A stretch of DNA of 38,108 nucleotides, taken from assembly GCA_947457925.1 (NCBI GenBank), contig CANGYA010000016.1:1-38108 (forward strand). The letters run 5' to 3'. Of the stretch, positions 16,178-24,763 are shown in pieces. The position numbers and the translations under genes are program-made. The notes under the pieces were generated by a model. That model did not search any database. It had not been told where the DNA came from and saw only the letters and a program-made list of their open reading frames with translations. The first letter of the stretch is position 1; each line of letters starts with the position of its first letter. Source of the stretch: Cytophagales bacterium. Its GTDB lineage: Bacteria > Bacteroidota > Bacteroidia > Cytophagales > Thermoflexibacteraceae.

Positions 16178-19100
16178 ATGCAAGAATTACTCTATCAAAG
16201 TGCAAAGTCAAAAATTTGGAAATCCAAATTATCTGATGGACAAAACGTGATTATCAAAGTTTTGCATACAGATTATCCAACTCAAGAAGATTTGAGCCAA
16301 CTCAAAATAGAATATGATATTACACAATCGGTTAGCTCAGATAATATAAGAAAGGCTATCAAATATGGAGATTTTGACGGAAAACCATCTCTTTGGTTAG
16401 AGTATATAGAAGGTGAAACACTAAAGAAAATTTTGGAACAAAAAGAAGCATTTTCATTGCAAATATTCCTTGAAATGGCTTTGGCAATTACTCATGCACT
16501 CCTTGAAGTTCATAAACAAAATATCATTCATCGGGACATCAACCCTAACAATATTCTGATAAATAAACAAGGGCTACCTGTATTGATAGATTTTGGTATT
16601 TCTTCCAAATTTAGTTTGAAAGAAAACCATTTCTTAAATCCAGGGCATTTAGCTGGCACGTTGATATACATTTCGCCTGAACAAACAGGGCGTATGAACC
16701 GAATTGTCGACCAACGCAGTGATTTGTATTCATTAGGCATTACGTTTTATGAAATGCTGACGCAAAAAGTGCCTTTTTATAGCCAAGATATTGCTGAATT
16801 GGTGCATTTCCATATTGCACAAGTACCCGCACCTCCACACGAGTATAACCCGAATATTCCTATATATATTTCGAATATCGTGATGAAGCTGCTCGAAAAA
16901 AATGCAGAGAACCGTTACAGTTCTGCGTATGGCTTGTACGCAGATTTACAAAAAGCACAGCAATTATTTTTAGAAGGAAATTTCGGCGAAGATTTTGAGT
17001 TGGGTACGTCTGATTTTTCTTCTAAATTTCAGATTTCTCAACACTTGTATGGACGTGAAAAAGAAAACGAAGTCTTATTATCACGATTTAGAGAAGTTAA
17101 TGAGCAACATTCCAAAGAAATTTTATTAGTAGGTGGCTATTCTGGTGTAGGGAAAACTTCTTTAATCCACGAAATTCATAAACCTATTACCGAAGAAAAG
17201 GGCTTTTTCATTGAAGGAAAGTTTGACCAATACCAAAAAAATGTGCCTTATAGTGCTTGGATTCAGGCATTTGAGATGTTTACCAATGCTTTGTTAAGTG
17301 CTGATGCAGCGACTTTAGCACAATGGAAGACAACTATTTTGGAATTTATTGGCACAAATGGAAAAGTTTTGATAGATGTAATTCCAAATTTGGAGTTAAT
17401 TATTGGTTCGCAGCCCGAAGTGGCAGAGTTAGGCTCTTTAGAGGCTCAAAACCGTTTTAATTATATTTTCCGCCAATTCTTAAAAGCCGTAACAGCTTTT
17501 GACCGTCCATTAGTCATTTTTATAGATGATTTTCAGTGGGCAGATTTGCCTTCTCTTAACTTATTGCAAGCTATTTCTGGGGCAGAGGATATTGGGAAAT
17601 TGTTAATTATTGGTGCTTATCGTGATAATGAAGTAAATGGTTCACACCCGTTTATAGAAACTATTAACAGCATAGGGAAGGACACAAGCCTTCAAATCAA
17701 CGAAATTTTCTTGCAAAACTTGCAAGTGAATGATGTAACAGCCATTATCCAAGATACCATTAAAGCTACTGAAAATGAGGCAGTTCGTGAATTAGCCGAA
17801 TTGGTTTATCAAAAAACAGGGGGCAATGCTTTCTTTGTCAATCAGTTTCTAAAAACACTTTATACAGAGTCTTTATTGACTTTTGACCACCAATTGAATA
17901 GCTGGACTTGGAACATCAAACAAATTAAACGACAAAATATAACAGATAATGTTGTGGAGTTGATGGCTTCCAAAATACAGAAACTTGCACAAGACACGCA
18001 AAACGTGCTTAAAAAAGTGGCTTGTATTGGTAATAAATTTGATTTTAGAATGTTGGAACTAATAGGGATTCCTACCAACACCATAGAAGCAATTTTGGAA
18101 GAAGCCTTGATAGAAGGAATTATTATTAGAATACGAGCTGGTAGATATAGTTTTGCTCATGACAGAATACAACAAGCTACCTATTCGTTGATTCCTGAAC
18201 AAGAAAAACAAGATTTTCACTTACAAATAGGACTTTTATTATGGAAAGACTACAAGAATGTTGAACATAGTCAATCTGTTACCATATTTGATGTAGTCAA
18301 TCAATTTAATAGAGCTATTAACCTTGTTGATAAAGATTTCCAAACAGAGTTGGCTCACTTAAATTTGCAAGCAGGCAAAGCAGCAAAATCAGCTACTGCA
18401 TACTCCACAGCTCGTGAGTACTTACAGATAGCTACTCAACTTTTTGCAAAAAATCTTTGGGAAACAGATTACCCTACAGCTTTTGAGTTATTTAATCTAT
18501 TTGCAGAAGTTGAATACTTGAATGGTGCTTTTGAAGCCTCACAAAAATTGGTAGAATATATTTTGCAACACGTGAAGACTGATGTAGAGAAAGCAGAAAT
18601 TTACAATATGCTTATCATTCAAAATACATTGTCTTCACGTTTTGATGTAGCTATAGAATTAGGTGCAAAAGGCTTGTTGTTGATGAACGAAGAGTTGGTT
18701 ACGAACAACTCTATGGACGTTTTACAGGCAGAAATTGGTAAAATGATGGGTGCTATCAATGGACGTGATATTCTTTCGTTGATAGACGAACCAGTGATGC
18801 AAGAACCTACAAAAATAGTAGCTACCAAATTATTGGTTAATCTCATTCCAACAGCCTATTTATCGGGGCAAATGCCTTTGTATGCCTTGATTAGTGCCAA
18901 AATTATCAATATCGGTTTGCAATACGGACATTCTCACGAATCTTCACACGGTTATTCCAATTACGGAGGTGTGGTAGCAGCCATGATGGGCGAATACCAA
19001 ATGGCTTATCAATTTGGACAATTAGCCCTGCAACTGACCGAAAAATTTGAAAATATGTACCTACGTTGCAAGGATTCTATGCTTTTTGCCAACTTCATGA

Positions 19101-21451
19101 GTCCGTGGGTACGACATATTAAAGAGTCTGAGGCTATCAACTTAGAAGGTTTCAAATTAGGTTTAGAATCTGGGGAATTGCAGTATCCCGGTTATATTGC
19201 TATGTTCCAAGTGATGGAACCTTTGTTTAGAGGCGAAACCTTAGCCAATGTATTAGAAAATGCCGATAAGTATTTAGATTTTACAAGCAAAACAAAACAT
19301 CAATGGGTATATGATGGAATTTTTGCTTTGAAATTGGGTATTTGTAATTTATTAGGCAAAACGACAAGCCCAGATGTTTTTGCTTTTGGCGATATTGACG
19401 AGAACAACGAATTTAAGGCATGGGTAGAACGGACAAGTTTTAATGGAGCATCTTTCTACCATATTCTTAAAGCCGAAACTTATTATCTCTACGGAAAAAG
19501 TGAATTAGCTCTGCAACATCTCAAACAAGCAGAGCCTTTCATGCCTGCCATTGCGGGTATGATTATCACTTCGTCCTATAATTTCTACCATTCATTAGTC
19601 TTAGCTGATTTGTACGGTAAGCAAATAGTGCCTGATGAAGAAATTATCACACTTATTACACAGAATCAAGTACAAATGAAAAAGTGGGCGGATAATTGTA
19701 GCCCCAATTTCTTGCATAAATACTATTTAGTAGAAGCCCAAAAAGCAAAAATACAAGGCAATATTTGGGGAGCTATTACACTCTATCAAAAAGCTATTGA
19801 GGAAGCAAGAGAACATAAATTTATTCAGAATGAGGCTATTGCCCAAGAATTATTGGCTACTTTGTGGAGAGAACAAGAACAAGAAGAATATGCAGCCATA
19901 CACTTAGAAAGAGCTTATTATGCCTATAAGGCGTGGGGGGCTATCAATAAAGTTGCTATGCTTGAAAAGCAATATACATCTTTGCAGCAAGTGAGTAAAG
20001 TAAGAGGGACAGCTTACAAGCAATATACATCTTTTCAACAAACCACCCATAAAGGTACGCACTCGACAGATGTGTATCAAACTATGGGGACAACACAAAT
20101 GCCTACAATGACGGTTATGGGAGGTTCATCGAGTATGTCTATTGACATTACAAGTGTTTTGAAAGCCTCACAAACCATTTCAAAAGAGGTAGTGTTAGAA
20201 GAGTTGTTGCGGAAAATGATTTATATTTTGGCAGAAAATGCAGGAGCTACTTCTGCTTGTTTACTGTTGCCGAAAAAAGATGAATGGTATATTGAAGCCT
20301 TGTATCAAAATGCACAAACACGCATTTTGGAAAGTATTGCGATTGAAGGCAATGCTCCACAAACAATTATCAACTATATTTTACGAGTAAATAAAAATGT
20401 GTTGTTGGGGAATGCGTATCAACAAGGTAATTTTGTTGATGATAGCTATATCAAAAAACATCAAACAAAATCCATTTTGGCAATGCCTTTGTTAAAAGGC
20501 AAAAAAGTACAAGCCATTTTGTATCTTGAAAATAACCTAAATAGAGAAGTTTTTACTAATAACCGTATAGAAACTCTTACCTTGCTGTCTTCGCAAGTAT
20601 TAATCTCTATTGAAAATGCAAGCCTTTATGCTTCGTTGGAAGAAAAAGTTGCAGAGAGAACTAAACAGCTTGCCGAAAAAAATGCGGATATTACAGCAAG
20701 TATCACGTATGCCAAACGAATACAAGAGGCATTGTTACCTCAAAAAGTACAATTACAAAAAAATCTAAAAGACTTCTTTATCTTGTTCAAACCGAGAGAT
20801 ATTGTTTCTGGTGATTTTTATTGGTGTGCTTACATCAACGAAATCAACAAAACTATTTTGGCTGCGGTTGATTGTACAGGGCATGGTGTACCGGGGGCTT
20901 TTATGTCGATGATTGGTGAGTCATTATTACAAAAAATTATTTTTGATATGCGTGTATATGAGGTTGATGCCATATTGGAGGAAATGCACAAAGGCATTAA
21001 TCGGATTTTGAAACAACACGAAACGCAAAATCAAGATGGAATGGATTTAGCATTGGTTATTATAGATGCAGTCGGCAAAAAAGTTGAATTTGCAGGGGCA
21101 AAAAATCCATTGCTGTATATCCAAAATAATACATTGCACGAAATTAAAGGCGACAAACACGCCATTGGTGGTAAACAAAGAGCAGAAACTTTGGATTTTA
21201 CGAAACACACCATAGATATTTCTACGCCTACAAATTTATATTTGTTTTCAGATGGTTACAAAGACCAGTTTGGTGGTGCATTGAATAGAAAATTTGGTAC
21301 GAAACAGTTTGGTGATTTATTACTCCAAATTCACCAAAAAGATTCAGAAACTCAACATGAAATTTTAGATAAAACATTTACAGCATGGGCATCAATAACT
21401 CATCAAAAACAAATTGATGATATTTTGGTAATTGGGGTGAAGATTTCATAA
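16178..21451 (+). CDS. Ser/Thr kinase - AAA ATPase - GAF - PP2C signalling protein
   Basis: A 1757-residue protein with no signal peptide, presumably cytosolic. Order: a Hanks-type Ser/Thr kinase (about 5-265) with VIIKVLH, HRDINPNN (H118-R119-D120), DFG (138-140) and SPEQTGRMN; an AAA16-like STAND ATPase (about 290-560) opening with YGREKE, with Walker A GYSGVGKT (320-327) and Walker B VIFIDDFQWAD; a long helical, TPR-like region (about 600-1290); a GAF domain (about 1330-1485); a coiled coil; and a SpoIIE-type PP2C (about 1510-1757) with SGDFYWC, DCTGHGVPGAFMS (Asp1565), DGMD, FSDGYKDQ and DDILVIG. Kinase-ATPase-GAF proteins ending in a histidine kinase are known in cyanobacteria and others; here the output is a phosphatase. 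All motifs look active. It is a single-gene unit with its own promoter and terminator. Confidence 0.93.
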   Translation: MQELLYQSAKSKIWKSKLSDGQNVIIKVLHTDYPTQEDLSQLKIEYDITQSVSSDNIRKAIKYGDFDGKPSLWLEYIEGETLKKILEQKEAFSLQIFLEMALAITHALLEVHKQNIIHRDINPNNILINKQGLPVLIDFGISSKFSLKENHFLNPGHLAGTLIYISPEQTGRMNRIVDQRSDLYSLGITFYEMLTQKVPFYSQDIAELVHFHIAQVPAPPHEYNPNIPIYISNIVMKLLEKNAENRYSSAYGLYADLQKAQQLFLEGNFGEDFELGTSDFSSKFQISQHLYGREKENEVLLSRFREVNEQHSKEILLVGGYSGVGKTSLIHEIHKPITEEKGFFIEGKFDQYQKNVPYSAWIQAFEMFTNALLSADAATLAQWKTTILEFIGTNGKVLIDVIPNLELIIGSQPEVAELGSLEAQNRFNYIFRQFLKAVTAFDRPLVIFIDDFQWADLPSLNLLQAISGAEDIGKLLIIGAYRDNEVNGSHPFIETINSIGKDTSLQINEIFLQNLQVNDVTAIIQDTIKATENEAVRELAELVYQKTGGNAFFVNQFLKTLYTESLLTFDHQLNSWTWNIKQIKRQNITDNVVELMASKIQKLAQDTQNVLKKVACIGNKFDFRMLELIGIPTNTIEAILEEALIEGIIIRIRAGRYSFAHDRIQQATYSLIPEQEKQDFHLQIGLLLWKDYKNVEHSQSVTIFDVVNQFNRAINLVDKDFQTELAHLNLQAGKAAKSATAYSTAREYLQIATQLFAKNLWETDYPTAFELFNLFAEVEYLNGAFEASQKLVEYILQHVKTDVEKAEIYNMLIIQNTLSSRFDVAIELGAKGLLLMNEELVTNNSMDVLQAEIGKMMGAINGRDILSLIDEPVMQEPTKIVATKLLVNLIPTAYLSGQMPLYALISAKIINIGLQYGHSHESSHGYSNYGGVVAAMMGEYQMAYQFGQLALQLTEKFENMYLRCKDSMLFANFMSPWVRHIKESEAINLEGFKLGLESGELQYPGYIAMFQVMEPLFRGETLANVLENADKYLDFTSKTKHQWVYDGIFALKLGICNLLGKTTSPDVFAFGDIDENNEFKAWVERTSFNGASFYHILKAETYYLYGKSELALQHLKQAEPFMPAIAGMIITSSYNFYHSLVLADLYGKQIVPDEEIITLITQNQVQMKKWADNCSPNFLHKYYLVEAQKAKIQGNIWGAITLYQKAIEEAREHKFIQNEAIAQELLATLWREQEQEEYAAIHLERAYYAYKAWGAINKVAMLEKQYTSLQQVSKVRGTAYKQYTSFQQTTHKGTHSTDVYQTMGTTQMPTMTVMGGSSSMSIDITSVLKASQTISKEVVLEELLRKMIYILAENAGATSACLLLPKKDEWYIEALYQNAQTRILESIAIEGNAPQTIINYILRVNKNVLLGNAYQQGNFVDDSYIKKHQTKSILAMPLLKGKKVQAILYLENNLNREVFTNNRIETLTLLSSQVLISIENASLYASLEEKVAERTKQLAEKNADITASITYAKRIQEALLPQKVQLQKNLKDFFILFKPRDIVSGDFYWCAYINEINKTILAAVDCTGHGVPGAFMSMIGESLLQKIIFDMRVYEVDAILEEMHKGINRILKQHETQNQDGMDLALVIIDAVGKKVEFAGAKNPLLYIQNNTLHEIKGDKHAIGGKQRAETLDFTKHTIDISTPTNLYLFSDGYKDQFGGALNRKFGTKQFGDLLLQIHQKDSETQHEILDKTFTAWASITHQKQIDDILVIGVKIS

Positions 21452-21759
21452 TAAAAAATGTTGCTTATGAATGGGGTGTAAAGATGTAATCTTTTTGGAA
21501 GGTTACATCTTTTGTTGTTATTAATAGACCTAACTAATTGATTATCAATGATTTTTTACTTATACAAAAAGGTATAAATTTTATAGCAATATTTGTCTGT
21601 AGAGTTAGTTGTAAGCCTTTCCCTCAGCACAAGATTATTGCAAAACAACTAAACAAGTCTTACAACAATATTACCTTCTTTTTTTACAAATAATTAAAAA
21701 AACAGCTTGCGTTTATTTTTTTATTTTTTACCTTGAACTTCTTATCACCCATCAACACA
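21452..21759. other. 308-bp intergenic region
   Basis: Contains the terminator at 21480-21512 and a TTGATTATCAA motif near 21538. A weak TTG/TACCTTGA promoter-like pair lies near 21711-21736. No gene was seen. Confidence 0.5.
21480..21512 (+). terminator. Predicted terminator of the kinase/PP2C gene
   Basis: A 10-bp stem (21480-21489 with 21503-21512) followed by a short T-rich stretch, 28 nt after the stop. Confidence 0.55.
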
Positions 21760-22545
21760 ATGGCAAAACACAAACTAAGCACTTTGTTGGCTCTTAGAGA
21801 ACGAAGTGAGAAGGAATTTAAGAACATGGTAGATGATATGTTTAGCAAGTTTAAGACTAAACAAGGCTTGTTTAAAGGCGAAAGAAAGACCTACCAAGCC
21901 AAAGAAGGCTATAATGATGTACCCGAAAAACGCAATTTTGTGAAGGTAGCCTCTACGGTCAATGAACAATTGTCTTGGCTGACGCAACACTCTTTGGAGT
22001 ATTTCAAAACGGTGTTTAATATAGAAAAAACGAATGCAAGTGGTTTGGTAAAAGCTCCTTTGATAGTAGATGGTGTGCTATTTGGCGAATACAGTTCGTT
22101 GGAATTATTGCGGTTAAAAGGGATTTTGGAGGGCAAAATGCGTGATTTATACAAAGAATTGCCTGTGCGCAGTGAGCAAATGATATGGAAAACGTCTGAA
22201 GATGACGAGTACAAGGCAAGGGGCATTGTAGAAACGGTGTTGGAGGTGAGTGATAACAAAACGACAGAAAAAAGAACACAGATTGTGTCTGACCCGCACA
22301 TCAAAGACAGCCCGAACCGTCCTCCTGTTACGCAAGAAATTTCTATGCAGGTGGTTATTGGTACGGTTACTTCGCAGCAGTTTAGTGGTGAGTTAAGTAT
22401 GTATGAAAGAGCCTCCATGCAAGTACGGCTTGAAAAATTGCTACAGGGTGTCATCATTGCCTTAGAACAAGCCAATCATACAGAAGCCTTAGAGTCTGAT
22501 TTGGGCGAAAAAATATTGAAGTACATTCATCAAGGAAATCTGTAA
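21760..22545 (+). CDS. Hypothetical protein, DUF7873-like
   Basis: Encodes 261 soluble residues from MAKHKLSTLLALRERSE (the frame is open from an earlier ATG at 21733, but the conserved-looking part begins here). The pattern resembles a family I recall as DUF7873: an N-terminal helix, then LFKGERKTYQAKEG, a VNEQL helix, NASGLVKAPLIVDGVLFG, a LLRLKGILEGKMRDLYKELPV helix followed by a Trp, then a PPVTQEISMQVVIGT strand with FSGELS and a C-terminal helix ending LEQANHTEAL. The role of that family is unknown to me, and the match is from memory. It is downstream of the kinase/PP2C gene but separated by a terminator, and is followed by a REP-like hairpin. Confidence 0.7.
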   Translation: MAKHKLSTLLALRERSEKEFKNMVDDMFSKFKTKQGLFKGERKTYQAKEGYNDVPEKRNFVKVASTVNEQLSWLTQHSLEYFKTVFNIEKTNASGLVKAPLIVDGVLFGEYSSLELLRLKGILEGKMRDLYKELPVRSEQMIWKTSEDDEYKARGIVETVLEVSDNKTTEKRTQIVSDPHIKDSPNRPPVTQEISMQVVIGTVTSQQFSGELSMYERASMQVRLEKLLQGVIIALEQANHTEALESDLGEKILKYIHQGNL

Positions 22546-22642
22546 ATACAGTTTACACATAATTCCATACAGACCTCTCCAAATAGGCTGTGCTACATTT
22601 CGCAGGGCTGCGTGAGGTCATAATAAAAAAATATTCATAAAG

Positions 22643-22686
22643 TAGAGGTTATTAAGGTTTTGTACCACAGGCTTTAATAACCTCTA
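22643..22686. repeat. REP-like hairpin with partial repeat core
   Basis: A 13-bp perfect inverted repeat (22643-22655 with 22674-22686) surrounds the sequence TTGTACCACAGGCTTT, which matches the outer arm of the REP-like elements at 24221 and 29612. It follows the 21760 gene by about 100 nt and could terminate it. Confidence 0.55.
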
Positions 22687-22786
22687 ATATGGCTTTCGTT
22701 GGTCTGAAAATATATAATAATCCTTGTTGCTATTGTATTATGTAGCACATATAAATTATATTGCTACTTATATACAACAAAAAACT

Positions 22787-23533
22787 ATGGACAAATTCAT
22801 TTTTGCTCTTTATTCCTTCAAAACAGCATGGGAATTTACGACCAAACACCGCCTTTGGGGGTATTATATCATTCCTGCTATTGTTAGCTTGCTTGTTTTT
22901 GGCACATTGCTGTTTTTTATTTGGCAATTAGCTACTTGGGTGAGTGGTATTTTTATGACACTACTCCCTGCCGACTGGTTGAGTGGGGGCTGGTTAAGTG
23001 GCTTACTTTCTGCCGTAGTTTTTGGGATAGCCTTGTTGTTTTGCCTCAAAATGTACCGTTATTTGATGCTCATACTCTTGTCGCCTGCCTTAGCCCTACT
23101 TTCCGAAAAACTACAACAAATTTGGCACAACACTCCCGAAAGACCTTTTGACCTCAGCCAACTACTAACAGACGTACTACGAGGCATACAAATTTCTCTA
23201 CGCAATTTGTTCATAGAACTATTCCTTACCATTACACTCACTATTATCGGCTTGCTACTTTCGCCTATTTCGCCTATTATAGCCCTACTAATTTTTGTGA
23301 TAGAAAGTTATTTTGTAGGTTTTTCTATGATAGACTACCGCAATGAATTTTTACGGCTGTCTGCCCGCCAAAGTCGAGAGCTAATTTGGGAAAACAAAGG
23401 TTTTACCATTGGAATTGGTATGACTTTTAACTTGCTACTTTGGATACCCGTTTTGGGAGTGCTTATAGCTCCTATGTTGGCTGTTACCGCCGCAGGAATT
23501 GGCATGAATAAATTGGCAGACAGAGCCTATTAA
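22787..23533 (+). CDS. EI24/CysZ-like inner-membrane protein
   Basis: Encodes 248 residues from MDKFIFALYSFKTAWEF, the usual opening of this family; the longer frame from 22724 adds a non-conserved leader. It has four or more membrane segments (about 25-45, 65-85, 135-165, 205-235), with the family-like elements KHRLWGYYIIPAIVSLLVF, a RNLFIELFLTITLTIIGLLLSPISPI block, and SYFVGFSMIDYRNEFLR near the end of the third hydrophobic block. EI24-domain proteins include CysZ, a sulfate permease of proteobacteria; Bacteroidota members are mostly uncharacterised, so sulfate transport is not assured. The next gene begins 12 nt after the stop, indicating one operon. Confidence 0.8.
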   Translation: MDKFIFALYSFKTAWEFTTKHRLWGYYIIPAIVSLLVFGTLLFFIWQLATWVSGIFMTLLPADWLSGGWLSGLLSAVVFGIALLFCLKMYRYLMLILLSPALALLSEKLQQIWHNTPERPFDLSQLLTDVLRGIQISLRNLFIELFLTITLTIIGLLLSPISPIIALLIFVIESYFVGFSMIDYRNEFLRLSARQSRELIWENKGFTIGIGMTFNLLLWIPVLGVLIAPMLAVTAAGIGMNKLADRAY

Positions 23534-23545
23534 CCCTTTTGCAAT

Positions 23546-24127
23546 ATGTCTTACTCAGTTTTACTTCGAAATGCTCTACTGCATGGTTTCTTACCCCTTC
23601 TAATTATCAATGTCTGGGTAATTATTTACCACTATGCACTCATGCCGTTACTCGGCAGCAATACCGTATTTGCTTGGGCAGTCATTGTATTAGGCTTGTC
23701 CGAACTACTCTATTTTTTTTATATGTTACTCAAAAAAATTATAGAAGCTGCCCGAAAAAATACGCCTATGTATATTTTTTTGGTTTTTCTATTCCTCAAT
23801 ATGCTTAACGCCATTTATGCCTTTGCATGGAACTATTGGTTGGTTTATACCAGTAATCCCAAGAGTTTTGAGGGAGTTAATCCGCAGTTTACTGCATTTG
23901 AGCAAGTTTTTGAGTTTTTTTATTTCAGTTCTCTTACTTTTTCGTACTTTGGCTACGGTGAAATTATGCCTACCACCATTCCCTCTAAACTATTGGTGAT
24001 GATGGAAATAGGCTTGTCTTTTACGACCATGATTTTTGTGTTGGCAGATTTTGTAGGTTTGCGGGAATCTTTGTTGCAAGAAAATGAAAACTTGCATACT
24101 ACAAATCATTCACATAATTCGCATTGA
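23546..24127 (+). CDS. Ion-channel-like membrane protein with unusual filter
   Basis: Encodes 193 residues with about four hydrophobic helices (15-35, 42-65, 75-100, 145-170). Between the last two lies FYFSSLTFSYFGYGEIMPTT, placed as in two-transmembrane potassium channels: a pore helix, then a filter-like GYGE (136-139) and a following helix LLVMMEIGLSFTTMIFVLADF. Canonical potassium channels read TVGYGD at this point; SYFGYGE keeps GYG but changes the flanking residues. It is probably an Ion_trans_2-type channel or a diverged relative. It starts 12 nt after the EI24-like gene, so the two membrane proteins are probably made together. The C-terminus is short and His/Asn-rich, with no regulatory RCK domain. 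Confidence 0.7.
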   Translation: MSYSVLLRNALLHGFLPLLIINVWVIIYHYALMPLLGSNTVFAWAVIVLGLSELLYFFYMLLKKIIEAARKNTPMYIFLVFLFLNMLNAIYAFAWNYWLVYTSNPKSFEGVNPQFTAFEQVFEFFYFSSLTFSYFGYGEIMPTTIPSKLLVMMEIGLSFTTMIFVLADFVGLRESLLQENENLHTTNHSHNSH

Positions 24128-24220
24128 TGCCAATTTAAGCAATTCTTTATGAAACATTTAGCCCTAAAAACCGTTGCAAGTAATAAGTTTTTGCTTTTTG
24201 AGTAGTGGGGCAAAACAAAT

Positions 24221-24293
24221 GTACCACAGACTTTAGTCTGTGAACACACAACTGTACGATAATCAACTATTCACAGACTAAAGTCTGTGGTAC
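24221..24293. repeat. REP-like double hairpin, copy 1
   Basis: Perfect 23-nt inverted repeats (24221-24243 and 24271-24293), each of which also folds on itself (CACAGACT-TT-AGTCTGTG), around a 27-nt core that includes GATAATCAACTATTC. The same unit in inverted orientation is at 29612-29683. It resembles REP/BIME elements mobilised by RAYT-type (TnpA-REP) transposases; none is encoded here. Confidence 0.75.
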
Positions 24294-24331
24294 AAATGAT
24301 TTTAATTCACTTACTAAACCTGATTTTTGCT

Positions 24332-24751
24332 ATGTTTGACCGTTTATTTAATATATTGAAAGCCAATTTGAATAGTGCTTTAGATAAGGAAGATGTGGGC
24401 GACAAAACCGTAGATGAAATTTATGCTGAATATTTGAAGAAAATGAAAGAAGAAAGTCAGCAAAGTTATACACAGACTCCGCCTAATTATCAATATCAAA
24501 ACTATCAACAACCGCCTCAACAAGAACCGCCAAAACCTCAATACTCACAAGAAGAATTAGAGGCGTGGAAGGCATTGGAATTACCGCCAAATTCGCCTTT
24601 TGACCAAGTAAAGGCAAGTTACAAGACATTGATAAAAAAATATCACCCCGACAAGTTTGCAACAGAACCAACAAAATATAAAACAGCCTTAGAAATTTCA
24701 CAAAAATTGAACAAGGCGTATGACTTTTTGGAAAAAAAATATGGCAAGTAA
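24332..24751 (+). CDS. J-domain protein with PspA-like N-terminal helix
   Basis: Encodes 139 residues from MFDRLFNILKANLNSALDKE. Residues 1-40 form an amphipathic, probably membrane-binding helix that aligns without gaps to the start of the PspA protein encoded next (11 of 17 positions identical over F-RLFN--KAN--S-LD). Residues about 45-75 are a Tyr/Pro/Gln-rich linker. Residues about 77-139 are a compact J domain with the HPD tripeptide (105-107) that activates Hsp70 ATPase. An ATG at 24287 would extend the frame, but that start overlaps the REP-like element and adds a non-conserved leader. The stop is 12 nt before pspA, so the two are co-transcribed. Inferred role: recruiting DnaK to PspA assemblies at the inner membrane, like the chloroplast CDJ2-VIPP1 pair. 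Confidence 0.85.
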   Translation: MFDRLFNILKANLNSALDKEDVGDKTVDEIYAEYLKKMKEESQQSYTQTPPNYQYQNYQQPPQQEPPKPQYSQEELEAWKALELPPNSPFDQVKASYKTLIKKYHPDKFATEPTKYKTALEISQKLNKAYDFLEKKYGK

Positions 24752-24763
24752 ACCTTTACAATT

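Noticed and set aside
21909-22475. 188-codon minus-strand open frame
   Set aside because: Antisense to the 21760 gene; Cys/Ser-rich composition and absence of motifs mark it as a shadow.
24150-24206. 18-codon open frame starting ATGAAACATTTA
   Set aside because: Very short, with no start signals and no homologue known to me; not distinguishable from chance.
24287-24331. Upstream ATG start for the J-domain gene
   Set aside because: It overlaps the end of the REP-like element and adds a non-conserved hydrophobic leader, whereas the start at 24332 exposes the PspA-like helix.
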